DNA from: Semisulcospira habei
Taxonomy: Eukaryota; Mollusca; Gastropoda; Semisulcospiridae
NCBI GenBank assembly: GCA_036245525.1
Contig: BTPG01000007.1
Coordinates: 125,329,815-125,393,814 of the forward strand
Direction of reading: 5' to 3'
DNA length: 64,000 bases
The position numbers and the translations under genes are program-made. The notes beneath the pieces were generated by a model. That model saw only the letters and a program-made list of their open reading frames with translations. It was not told where the DNA came from and made no database searches. This document shows, piece by piece, positions 43,778 to 54,499 of this stretch (position 1 is its first letter; the number at the start of each line of letters is the position of its first letter).

Positions 43778-46700
43778 AAAGAAAGCTTGAGAGAGTTTAG
43801 ATAAGTCAGACTTTGGTTGTCAATCTGCATTCGGTAGTAAAGGCTATATTCTCAGTTGCGATACATTATCAAATGATCATACAAATAAATACAGGCTGTT
43901 GCACGACAGCTCACCAGTTAACCCTTTCACCGCCGATCTTGCCATTTGGCGAGGACGTGGCTCGCCGCCAATCTCGCCTTTTGGCGAGTAACACAGTCGA
44001 GTTCACTGCACTTGATCGTGACTCTAATGTATGAGGTAGTTTTGGTTAATAATAGTGCATCATGGAACAAGGGAATCCCCTCTTACATTCCAGCGCTAAC
44101 TTTGAGTGCTTTTGAGAGTTTTGAGCGAAGAAATTGCAAGTTTTTCTGACTTTTTGGGAGAGGTGCTTTTTCGTGATAGCTGAAACTTTGAAAGGGCAAA
44201 GTGAGCGGCACAAGAGACTATCTACGGAGGAAGTTTTGCGTCGTTTGAACCTCCTACGATCACAAACTGATGTTGATTCGAATGAGGAGCATCCATGTGG
44301 CAAAGAAGTTGACAAAGAGCTTTTTGGAAATTTACAAGATAGCTCTAATAACGATCCGAGTACAGGCACTCTCGCGAGCAGATTTCGTGTAGAAGAGTGT
44401 TGTGTATTCTTCATGGCCTATGCTTGTGAGTTGGTGTGTTATGGATTATCTGTAGAGCTCTGAACAACCAACTATGCTTCAGTAGTGAGTTGAACATTTT
44501 CTCAATATATTTCTTGACATGTTATGTGTTTGTTACTTTGTTAGTGACTGTCATGTGTGTAAACTGTCTGTTGTGTGTGTTGAGAACACAGATTTTGTCT
44601 ATTCTTCTTGCATCAGACCAGATATAAAACTTTGAGTGAGTCACATAAAGAAAAAAGTGTCAGGGTACAAATATGTTTTCTCATCTCCATTTTTTTTTAA
44701 AAATTGAAGTAATTCGGTTCAGTGGTTCAAGAGTTATAGCCTTTTAAAGATAAGAGGTGTTGCGCCAAAGCGGTCTGGCAAAACAGCTGCGGCGCTGGGA
44801 AATGCAACATTTTAACACCTGTGGCGGCGAAAGGGAATCAGTATCATGGAAAGGACATGGACACTGTCACAACAAATTTAAAGAGAGCAACATCAGATAA
44901 TTTATTTTAAAGAACATACAGATGATGCAGTTCTTAAATAATTTGCGGACCCTCTATTATGCTCAAATGGGGGTCTATGTACCCTCTAAAATCTATACCT
45001 GGGGGTCTACAGACCATTTAACCTGTTATGAAAATAGAAGCCCTGTTAATAAATACTCATCACGATTACAGTGGGTGATAGCGATGTTGAACGTTTGGCG
45101 GTTCACCGGAAGTTCAGTCATCTGTGTCGGCCATTGTTTCTCTATTGTGATACTGATCAATAGCCTACCATGTCATGCTTTTCACGAGTGATTAACTGGG
45201 GAGACCCTTTGATGTATTTTACTCTGTAATCTTGAGTTTGCATACAATGTAGTCAAATTTGAGCCTTTTCTGTGTGCTATCTCTCACAAGAAGCCAGAAT
45301 TTTTACCTCTAAAAATGAAAAATATAGATTTTTTTCCCCTGGGCCCCACCGGGGCCTAGGCGGCCCCTGGACCCCGGCCACTTTTCAGAGATTTTTACTT
45401 GAGCTTGTTCTCCACCTTGTTAAGTAAGGCCAGCCATAGTACCCCAAACAGTCATATAATGTGTGCTCCGAACTGTTTTTGGGTTGTTTGAACCCCATAG
45501 AACCCAGCAACAACCATAAAATATCACAAAATACCTTTTATTTGCTTTAAAAATCAATAAAGTGAAGCACCTGCTCAATGTTTCAAGCGTGTGTGACGCC
45601 ATTTGTTCGAAAACATCCAATGTTTGGACCCTGACCACGAACGCCGCCATGTTTGGGTCCATTCGAGCCGGTTCCGTTTCTACTTTCCCATTCACAAACC
45701 AGCTGAAGGCCACAAAGGCTTTATAAATAGCTATTGGCGCAAAACTGCTAATGAGATAATACTATTTTCGAAAACCTGCGAGGTTGAACAGACGAAGAGA
45801 GATGTGTTCAAGCAGACGAACCTGAGTGAAGAAAGAAAACATTCCTAAGCCTCGTACTGTAAATGCTGATGGTGAAATCCTCAACACGCAAGAAACTAGA
45901 ATTGATTAAAGATGCTTGCGACGTCGGCATTGGACAGTAAATGATAAAGACATTTGGTTTTGCACGTCGCTCAGGTGTATCCGAAGTGACATAGCAGACA
46001 TTTTGTGCACATGCCAGTTTCCTTTGACATTTTACCTGCAGAAACTTCATCAGTGTGCATATATCCAAGATTGAGAAACCTTTTGCTTTTCATTTTCTCA
46101 TGCGAAATAAGTTTATACTGCATAATTCACATATGACTAAGTGCCAAAAGGTGAGCAAAAAGTGAAACTAAAATCTGTTTAAAAAGACACCTGTTGACTT
46201 TAACAAGTGCAATGTGTGTGTGAATGATTGAAGATATACTGGCAATAATTTCTGCACCTAAGGTAAAGCCGTTTGGTGAGTATACTGTAAAATGCCAGAA
46301 TTCACCAATAAAAATCGGCCCGGGAAAGCGGACAATGGCATGCCGTCGGTCTGTTTTGATCTCGCGTGTAAAAGCAACAATAACAAACCTGGTGCCAACC
46401 ATGCCCATATGTTCAGGGAAGATTGATCTTATAATCCGTGTGTTTCCCAGATTTGAAGGCAAGCCATGCTTTTGTTTATTGCTCTTGAAAGTAGCCACTG
46501 TCGGACGTCAGATTTGTCGCAACAGCAGCATCTTAATTTCCGCAAACTTGTGCTAGCGAAAGGCACGCTGACCCAAACCAGAAATGGTGTCATTGCGTTG
46601 TTTCGCTTTCGTTGAATATTTTATATGCTTTAAATTTACTTTTCCGTCACAGTTTTCTAACTGGCAAAAAAATTGTGAGCGGCCAGTTTTGTCGCAAGAT

Positions 46701-49700
46701 CTGACGTTCAACTATTTGACAAGTTTAACAAAGTTGTTTTGGTTTTTTTTGGTCTACGATCGTCCGGTTATGATAGATGCATTATGGGCCACATTCCAGC
46801 GTGGTTGTTTTGAATGTCCGGTTTGTCAATGGAGAGCTACAACTCGTGACATTTTGTCGCAACTGTTTTCATAAATCTGACGTTCGATCACTTCTGACGT
46901 TCGAGTGTAATCATAGACAAAATAAAGAGCCAAATGTTTATTGTAAGGGACCATTTTCAAGAGTTTGAATCGCCCGAGACTCCAGCACCGATTTTAGGCA
47001 GTACGTTGGAGAATGAAGATGATTTCTTGTGATAACAAATTTTATGGCTGTAGCAACCTGACGTTCGATCGCGAACACGTGTCGCAAATCTGACCTCCAA
47101 TCGATGCAAGTTGGTAAATGAGTTATTTGAATGAACACGGGTCACCGATGTATTTTTGTCGTTTGATGGAGACGTGCAGTTGTTGTGACGCAAATGTAAG
47201 ATAATGAGATCAAGAAACAGGTGAATTTCATAACATAATAATGCAATGATAAAAAATGTATCGGACGTCAGGCTTGTGCCAACATTTGCTGCTGCAATCC
47301 TGACGTTCAACACATGGATTGTAGAACTTTTGGGGGCAAAGGCACTGTTAAAATGAGCCATTTTGGACAACCAGTTGCATCAGCCATTAGGGCCTTCTAA
47401 ATCTGAGGGTCAGAGTTAAAATAGTGCATCAGCCTGTACACAGATAAAACTTATTTGAATATCTGTTTTATTTTTTCGGGCGCAGACTGTTTAGCACGTC
47501 ATGTTTCATCATGTATATTACATCAGAAAGCTGTATGCAGTTTGTTCTTCATATTTGTTTTGTTTGTTAAATATTGTAGCTTGAAACTGGGGGAAAGGCT
47601 TAGTGTTTGTGGTTTCTGATAACTGTTCTGGGGATATCTGCTGCAATCCTGATGTTCGACATAAGTTACAAATTCTGGCCCTGACTGCCAATAAATATAT
47701 TTGGGCAGCAAAGATAGACTCCCATTGTGCTCTAATGTGTGCATGTATTCCTGTGAGTGGTATATAACATGACAAAGTGTGTTTTTCTTGGTTGTAGGAT
47801 GTTTTAAAAATTGAATATGGTCGGATGTCAGGTATTGCAACACAAATCATGTTCGGGGATTAGAACATTCTAAGCCAAAAAAGCAGTAATTGTTTGTATA
47901 TGTCAATTGTGACCACTACTTATTATTTTAACTGTTTAGAAACTGATTTGTGTTTTTTTATCCCACTAATTTAAAGGCACTATGTCGCAATACCTGATGT
48001 CCGACATATCCAGACTTATAACAGCCATTTTCTCAAAAACCATTTCAGATATTATCTTTTTCTTTTACAAACACATTGCCAATACAGTGTACATCACTTA
48101 ATACATTTTCTGGTACTTTATGTCACACTTTGATTTTCAACCCAGTTGTCCTCTTTGTGAGAGCACCTTTTGGCACTTAGTCATATTTACTTTCACTCTC
48201 TAGCGCGTCCAGAACAATGTTGCCCGCCTCGTCCTCGGAAAGAAAAAATCCGACCACATCACTCCTCTGCTCAAACTCCTTCACTGGCTCCATATCCCCC
48301 AACGCATCCAATACAAGATTCTGTCTCTCTGCTACAAAACCCTGAACAACTTCGCTCCTGCCAATCTCTCCAACTTCTCCCCTACACTCCTTCCCGCTCC
48401 CTCCGCTCCGCCTCCAACCCTCTCCGCCTCCACATCCCCTGCACCAAACTCAGCACTTACAGTTCCTTCTCCGTCTACGGCCCATCCACCTGGAACACTC
48501 TCCCTCCATCAGAAACTCTCTCTCTCTCTTCCTTCCAGTCCGCCCTCAAAATTCACGTCTTCCAACAGTTCTAGCACTATAACATCACCACATCCCCCAC
48601 CCCAAGCTGACTGTCATAATGTATTTGTGATACGCAAGTCATTGTCTAATGTGTGCGCGGGTTGTGAGTGCGTGTCTTAGAGTTATAATTATTATATGAT
48701 AAGCGCATTATAAATACCGTAATTATTATTATTTATGATTACAAAGCTCAATTATGAGCGCACGAGTCGGCATATCCTCTCAAGATGGTCGCCATGACTA
48801 GCGGGTACGCATGTCAGCTTACCTAGCCCTATTGCCAAGCTAGGCTGAGGCATGTGGGCATTAACATTCAGCCAAGCTAATTTCAGTTGGTGTCAAAAGT
48901 AGGTTTGTGCATGTAGTCGCTAAGCTATTCGGCACTGCACTTGCCATAGACTGAACAGTCATGTTAACTGACATTGTGGAGCTGCTACCTGTTTGTGGAA
49001 GCTTACCCTTCACCACACGGCACCTGGAAATTGTACCAGTCAGTTGATTTGGCACAGTGTCAATTATCCTACGCAATTACTGCCAACAAAGTGCTAATAA
49101 ATGTGAATTTCAGCATGTAACCTTAATCGCATGTCATTGGTAGAAGTTGCACCATACATTCAGTGTGTTGAGGTCTATGTAAACTGCAGGGTGCAAATTC
49201 TAGAAACTGTAACCCACGACATACTGACAAGGGACATGCATTTACATATTTAATGTTACAAAATAAAAGGACTTTTTGTGTACACAGGTATGTTCCTGAT
49301 AACATGCTAAAGATATTACAACCAATGAACGTAAAGGTGAAAATAAAACATACTTGGGTATATTTCTGCACATGACCTGTAGCGAGGGTTGTTTATTACC
49401 TTGTTGTACTTGTACTAATGTAGTGTCAGGGGTAAATGGTTAATTGGTGTGTTTATCAGGTCTTCCCCCAACGGGCAGCTGGCAGGATCTAAAGGACCAC
49501 ATGAGGGAGGCTGGTGACGTCTGCTATGCAGATGTTTTCAAGGATGGCACAGGGGTGGTGGAGTTCCTGCGTTACGAGGACATGAAATATGCCGTCAGAA
49601 AACTGGATGACACAAAGTTCCGCTCTCATGAGGTGTGTTTAGTATTCTCTTTCGTTATTTTATTGTATTTATTGGTTAAGTTTTTTTTCATTTGCTTTGT

Positions 49701-50608
49701 TTAAATATCTCTTGGACACCCAGGATTGTGTGCATCAGTGGAAAGGGGTGGTGGTTATGGGAATTTGAAAATGCTTGTTTTTAGCAAGCGAACAACGTTG
49801 AAACCTAGTTCATTTTAAATAACTTGACTATTTGAATGTATAGTACATTACATTTTCAAAATCAGTCCATTACTTGTTGAGTTATGGCCATCTAAAGTTG
49901 CAATCTGACCCTAGTTTTCTGGGAATTTGTTTTTGTTGCTATAAGTAAGACTAAAGCAGCTGGAGGAAAATGGGACACCAATTATCAGCATCTTAACACT
50001 GTTTGCTCTTTTAAATTGTAACGTGAAAAGATATAAGTATGACATATGGCAGACTTGTGTAATTTCACTTGATACATTTAACCAAATCAAGTATGGTGTG
50101 ATTAGATGAAAAGAAAGATGAACGCATAAATTTTCTTAATGAGACAAGAGCCATCCAGAATTTTAGATTTCGGTGGGGAAAAAAACAAAAAAACAACCAA
50201 AACATTGTAAAGATCCTGTAGATTTTTAATTGCTACATTTTAGGAGTTGCAAAGTTATTTGGAAACTGGCCTGTTCACATTGGTGTTACAAAGTACATTG
50301 GGATAGAATGAGAAAGTGTAATGAAATAGGGGTAAACCATCATGTTTTATTTCAGGTGTTGCTGCAGTTTACTGGAAATGTAATGGGCAGTGGATGGAAT
50401 TTCTGTTTGTCTTTTGCTTTGCATTGTGTTCTGTTGAAATGTTTGTCACCAGGGTGAGGTGTCCTACATCAGAGTGAAGGAAGATTCCAGGGGCAAGTCG
50501 AGGTCGCGGAGTCGCAGTGCATCGCAGAAACGATCCCGCGGAAGTCCCAGATACTCGCCCATGAGATCCCGGTCCCGATCATACTCGCGTTCTCGCTCAC
50601 CGTATTAG
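40101..50608 (+). CDS. SRSF1: SRSF1 homolog, whole coding span (4 exons)
   Basis: Exons 40101-40261, 41278-41456, 49460-49632 and 50453-50608 join in frame to 669 nt, 222 residues. Order: RRM1 (RNP2 VYVGNL at 8-13; RNP1-like [10 protein letters not shown] at 41-50), a Gly/Arg linker, the pseudo-RRM with the diagnostic SWQDLKDHM (120-128), then a short RS domain (about 183-222) rich in RS dipeptides. Family knowledge: SRSF1 binds exonic purine-rich enhancers (the pseudo-RRM reads GGA), recruits U1 snRNP and U2AF, and is regulated by SRPK/CLK phosphorylation. Human SRSF1 has 248 residues; this one has a shorter N-terminus and RS domain. The ATG at 40101 has a good context (AAAATGG). Confidence 0.95.
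41278..41456 (+). CDS. SRSF1: SRSF1 exon 2
   Basis: Acceptor TTTTTTGTTCAAG, donor GTAGGC. Finishes RRM1 ([20 protein letters not shown]), encodes the Gly-rich hinge and starts the pseudo-RRM (SENRVLVSG). Confidence 0.93.
41532..42635. mobile_element. piggyBac-like element, internally deleted
   Basis: TTAA at 41532-41535 and 42632-42635 with inverted ends CTCTTAATCACCTA / TAGATGATTAAGAG. From the ATG at 41796 broken frames read [11 protein letters not shown], then [10 protein letters not shown], then a block with [11 protein letters not shown] and [14 protein letters not shown]. That block resembles the N-terminal region of piggyBac transposases (PLxxFxxFF, EQTNxYA). The catalytic domain is missing. 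In SRSF1 intron 2. Confidence 0.75.
43741..43773. repeat. (CA)n microsatellite
   Basis: About 16 CA units. Confidence 0.95.
43918..44839. mobile_element. piggyBac-like element, second family
   Basis: TTAACCCTTTCACCGCC on the left; GGCGGCGAAAGGG on the right (the right TTAA is mutated). Codons [14 protein letters not shown] and DVDSNEEH at 44220-44290 resemble the acidic N-terminus of piggyBac-type transposases. The rest of the protein is absent. Confidence 0.6.
44840..46130. other. No gene seen
   Basis: SRSF1 intron 2. One short GGGCCCCACCGGGGCCTAGG palindrome-like patch near 45343; otherwise featureless. Confidence 0.45.
46131..48186. mobile_element. 2.06-kb TIR element with recurring TGACGTTCGA motif
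   Basis: 23-bp inverted ends contain GACTAAGTGCCAAAAGGTG (46131-46153 and 48164-48186). If the outer ATAT on each side is a 4-bp target duplication, the termini begin GAC. About ten copies of a motif reading GTCGCAA...CTGACGTTCGA, in both orientations, are spread from 46501 to 48008. ORFs of 110-137 codons are present on both strands but match no family I know. Probably non-autonomous. Confidence 0.7.
48190..48735 (+). mobile_element. L2-like LINE 3' end
   Basis: Shifted frames give NNVARLVLG, then [14 protein letters not shown], then [10 protein letters not shown] and [10 protein letters not shown], the C-terminal end of L2-type LINE proteins. It ends with GATAAGCGCATTATAAATAC and an (ATT)n tail. 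Confidence 0.8.
48736..49459. other. No gene seen
   Basis: Last part of SRSF1 intron 2. A weak GCCAAGCTAGGC / TCAGCCAAGCTAATTT resemblance to family A near 48830-48885. Confidence 0.4.
49460..49632 (+). CDS. SRSF1: SRSF1 exon 3
   Basis: Acceptor GTTTATCAG, donor GTGTGT. Encodes the pseudo-RRM including [20 protein letters not shown] and [11 protein letters not shown]. Ends in phase 0. Confidence 0.94.
50453..50608 (+). CDS. SRSF1: SRSF1 exon 4, RS domain
   Basis: Acceptor TTTGTCACCAG. Encodes [11 protein letters not shown] and the RS domain, ending SYSRSRSPY and TAG at 50606-50608. Confidence 0.94.
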   Translation, partial: GEVSYIRVKEDSRGKSRSRSRSASQKRSRGSPRYSPMRSRSRSYSRSRSPY

Positions 50609-51388
50609 ATCACACACTTGCTGAGACATTGTTGCTTTTCTTATTTGCGATGACAACACAATATCTTTGTCAGTGAAGGACTTTTGCAAGCACCTGCCCG
50701 CCTTTTGCCTCCGCAGGCAATTGGTCATTTATGCGAAAGTGTGAGGCAGGCAGGTGGTTTGCTAAAAATTCCCCAGTATCATTCATCCATATTTTGTTTT
50801 GCATTGTGTTAGTGTTGATAAAGTTTTGATTACATGGCACTCCATTTTTATAATTTTCTGTAGCTATAACTCTTTTGTGAACGACTTGCTCCAAAACATT
50901 GGATGATTTGTGCTGCTGTGTCTAAGCATGTGTCCAATTTTTCAGATCGGGTAGGATTATACAGCAGGCTGGTACTTGTAACACGGCTTCTTGAGCTGAC
51001 ACTTGGGAAGTATGGTGTCTGCTCTCCAGAATTGAGAGTGGGAGGAGCGGAATTTGGCTGGAAAGGATGACTGAATGGTAATTTTTGGCAGAACCCAGTC
51101 CTCCAACACCTCATTGGGGGAAAAAAAAGTAGTCCGCTGATGCACTCTCCTAAGGTTTATAATACAAGGGTAGCTTGCCAAGCAAACGTTCTAGGAAGTG
51201 ACTGAAAGCAGTATTCTCCAATTTTCCTATTTTTATAATGAGAAATAGGACATTTTAAAAATGTGTCATCTAAAAAATGTTTTAGATATTGGGGTATTTT
51301 ATAAACCCAGCTAATGTGTAGCTTTGGTTCTTTTCATGCTGTGTAAAAGACTTCATTCCAGAAATTGTTTTAACATTTTTTTAATAAA
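50609..51388 (+). other. SRSF1: SRSF1 3' UTR with proximal poly(A) signal
   Basis: About 780 nt of 3' UTR to AATAAA at 51383-51388, followed by GT-rich TTTGTGTGGTTTGAGTTTGG. GGAT is rare here (about four between 50609 and 51800). Confidence 0.7.
51383..51388 (+). promoter_or_regulatory. SRSF1: Poly(A) signal, SRSF1 proximal
   Basis: AATAAA with a GT-rich downstream element. Confidence 0.7.
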
Positions 51389-51800
51389 GTTTGTGTGGTT
51401 TGAGTTTGGAAAAAAAAAACCTGAGCAAGTTGACTTCATAACTTGGATTTATTGTTCCTGACAGTATTATGTGTATAATGCTTGTCAAAATTAAGGTCTT
51501 GCATCCTCCAACTTTCTTTTCATGTTTCACTAATAAGAAGGCAGCATTATGACTTGGGTTCGTAAATTTCTAAAAGATGTCGAGCACTTGTTCCATCAAA
51601 GCAGGTTTCAACCGTTTTCTTTTTTGGAGCATGAATTTATCTGGGATAACATAGGGCAGTGAGAAATTGACATACCGATTCTTGACTTAAAAGGTTTTGT
51701 CATATTGTATTGCAAATACAGATTGGTTGAAACTTGCTGTATGTTTTGTGAAGTTCATTCTTTGCTAACCGTTTGTTTTCCATTCTTTTCCTGTGTTTAG

Positions 51801-52824
51801 TTTGGACACACAAAACGTTGGGATAAAAAGGGATGGATTGGATGGATTTGGGATACTGTAGGATCAGATCATCTCCCATCTTCGGATTTTGCATTATCAG
51901 GGATTAGATCTCCACTAAAAGGATAGACCCTCTACACAGGAATTTCTAAATCGCTTGGAAAGGAACACGCATGTCTCAAATGCAGGAGTACTTTTGAACG
52001 TACGTCCACAAATTAGGATGGAATCATGGGACTTGTTCTGCTCAAATATGAAATCAAGGAATATCACTGAATAAATATTATAGGATCCTTTAGGCATGGC
52101 TATGAAAAACCTGGATGCGGCCACTTGGTTCTGGATATATAACAGAATCCTGTTGGATCAATCCCATACTCAAAAAGATGTGGACCTGGGATGGTAAAAC
52201 TGGAATTTGTTGGCACGGATCCCAGAGTACATCAGTATACTATGTAGCACAAACAGGATCATTGGACTCTTTTGGCATGGAGCACAGATTTCCAGAAGCA
52301 CTTGGGATACAACAGGATTGTAAATGGGTTAAGCTGGGATATTCAAGGACAATGTATAGCTGGGATATTCGCAGACAATGCAGTCATTTCTGGATGACGG
52401 GACAAAATGAAGAATTATTCAAATCCAGAATTACAATAAATTTGTCGAAGATAGTTGGATCTTGCTGTCTTTGACTTGGGACAGGATCCGGCAAAGGAAA
52501 ATTTGTGACCAAAAAAGGATCCATTGCACATATTGAGGAAAGGTCACAGGATTATACACTGAACATTGCATTGTGGATATGAATCTGCTACACGAGTGAA
52601 CATTTTGGGAATCTATGCATAATTTGCCATATGTTCAAATCAACTGTATGGGAGCTTGAGACGCCCAAAGGATGTACCATTGCGCGAACACATTTAAGTT
52701 TTTATTTTTAAACTGTTGGGAGCAGGCAGCTGAATAAAATGGTGAGAGCAGTATGTTTTGGCACAGTGTCTTGATTGGAAAAAGCAATCTCTGGATTTGC
52801 CAAAAGGATTGAGAAATTTACGTG
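51801..52824 (+). other. SRSF1: Predicted GGAT-rich untranslated exon A of SRSF1
   Basis: Preceded by a branch-like TTTGCTAACC (51771-51780), a pyrimidine tract and TTTAG. Followed by donor GTAAGA at 52825. I count about 30 GGAT and about 50 GGA in 1024 nt, against roughly 4 and 16 by chance, and only about six ATCC. No long ORF. Predicted from signals only. Confidence 0.55.
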
Positions 52825-53075
52825 GTAAGAACAAGGGTATTTCTCATAGCCAGGAGCATACATCGCGGTAAGTTTTCACGTAGAACAGGAACACCATTGA
52901 CCCTATCTTTTTCTAAAGTAGAGATAAATATTTAGATTTTTGCGTCATTAATAATTTTCTTCTGGGTTTTTCATTTTAAATTCGAATAGTAATGTGTGAA
53001 ATGTGAGTGTGTTCTCGGTACTATTTAATTTTAATGCAACTTTTCTTTGATCAATATAACTTGGCTCGTTTCTAG

Positions 53076-53506
53076 TGTATAGAAAGAAGTACAGGTTCAT
53101 TTCACACTCCCAGGATCACTATCGGGGATTTTTCTTTTTGTGCAATGGATCATTTGGAACTGTTCGTGCATTTGGAAGGAATTGTCTTTCTTTGGAGGAG
53201 AAGAAAGGAACCGCTTCTGGAGTTGGAATTATTTTATTTTTTATAAAGCAGATCAATTGAACTCGCACTACAGGATCAATTTATGGATTTCTAAAACTAC
53301 ACCGAACAGTTTGCACTACTATCCTTATGTTACCCTGGATTTGGAAACGTTAACGAGATGCACAGTTTTGGATAATACTAAAATGGATACGTCCTGGATT
53401 TTGTGAGATCTGATTTGAATGGGATGTCTGAAAATGTGTTGAAAACATGGAAAATAAACGGGATTACAAAGGACAAGAATAGGAGACGCAGAAATATGGA
53501 TTTCTG
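53076..53506 (+). other. SRSF1: Predicted GGAT-rich untranslated exon B of SRSF1
   Basis: Acceptor GGCTCGTTTCTAG, donor GTAAGT at 53507. About 12 GGAT in 431 nt, plus GGAGGAGAAGAAAGGAA, a classic purine-rich enhancer-like run. The 251-bp putative intron before it has no GGAT. Confidence 0.55.
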
Positions 53507-53548
53507 GTAAGTCTGTGTATTCTTGTTCTTTTTTTTTTTTTATTTCAG

Positions 53549-53620
53549 CCCTGCAACTGTTTTTCTTTTTGTCGCATCATAATTATGGAGAAGAAAATAA
53601 AGTTTAAAAATTCTTTGTTC
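53549..53620 (+). other. SRSF1: Predicted terminal exon C with distal poly(A) signal
   Basis: Acceptor T-run plus ATTTCAG ends at 53548. AATAAA at 53596-53601 is followed by a T-rich stretch. Confidence 0.5.
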
Positions 53621-53699
53621 TCCATTAGTCATTTGTGTTTGATTGTGGCGACTGGTTGGCTGTTGCAAAGAAGCCTCCATCGCACCTGAGGTGTGTATC

Positions 53700-54330
53700 C
53701 CATAAACCCCCCGACATGGACAGGATATGGATCAACTATGATGGTTCAAGGGCGGTGTCGCAATAGTTTGATGCCTGTAGGTGCCAAGCTATTCATACAC
53801 CACCCTTCAACTGTATGGTTCAGGCATGGGAATTGTCCTTGGATGCATGGAAAATAATTTCAGATTTCTCAAAAAAAAAAGGGGGGGGAGGGGTTCTTGG
53901 TACAATTTTGTTTTTCATCCTCTACCGAATCGTGCGACTCCACATTTTCTGGAAGCGGATTTAGCAAAGCAGACAAGACTCTGACATGTAAATTGTCCAC
54001 GGCCCGCACTGGTCACCGAGTGTGCTGCGCAGTAAACGTAGGCAAACGGACGCGCACTGTGTTTGATTGTTCGGCCCCTGGAAGCAAGGTGTCGCATCTA
54101 CCTACCACCTCCTCCCCGTTTGATTTTTCAGCCCCTGAAAGCAAGGTCTACCTCCTCCCCCCCCCCCCCATGTTTGATTCCTCGGCCAAGGTCTAGCGTC
54201 GTGGAGGCCTTTTGTATCGGACTGAAGGACCCCCCTAGATTCAGCTGATTTTTGCTTGGGCAATTCCCATGCCTGATGCTTGATCTGTCTCCACAAGTGT
54301 GATGTAGACCTGAATGGATAGCAAAATAAC
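53700..54330. mobile_element. Family A MITE split by another MITE
   Basis: GGTTCAAGGGCGGTGTCGCA and an inverted CACCACCCTTCAACTG form the palindrome. Its tail continues at 54276 (TGCTTGATCTGTCTCC) after the insert. Confidence 0.55.
53821..54275. mobile_element. 455-bp TIR MITE
   Basis: 15-bp inverted ends CAGGCATGGGAATTG. Flanks ATGGTT and ATGCTT may be a diverged target duplication. Inside are three imperfect tandem units around TTTGATT...GCCCCTGRAAGCAAGGT (54060-54200). Confidence 0.65.
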
Positions 54331-54499
54331 AGACCATGCTCCAGCTGTGGGAGATGAATCTACCCCTAACTGTTGAAGGGCAGTGCTAGATTAGCAAACA
54401 GTTGAACTGTCATGGCTGGGCCATCTTGTGTTTTGTTAAAATATGAAAATACAAAAATATTCACACCGCAAATACACACTAGGGTCGTTCGGTTACATG

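Noticed and set aside
46127..46498. 123-codon minus-strand ORF at the left end of the TIR element
   Set aside because: An overlapping plus-strand ORF is equally open, and neither shows a known transposase motif.
47518..47850. Two overlapping ORFs of 106-110 codons
   Set aside because: Different frames of the same AT-rich stretch, with no motif.
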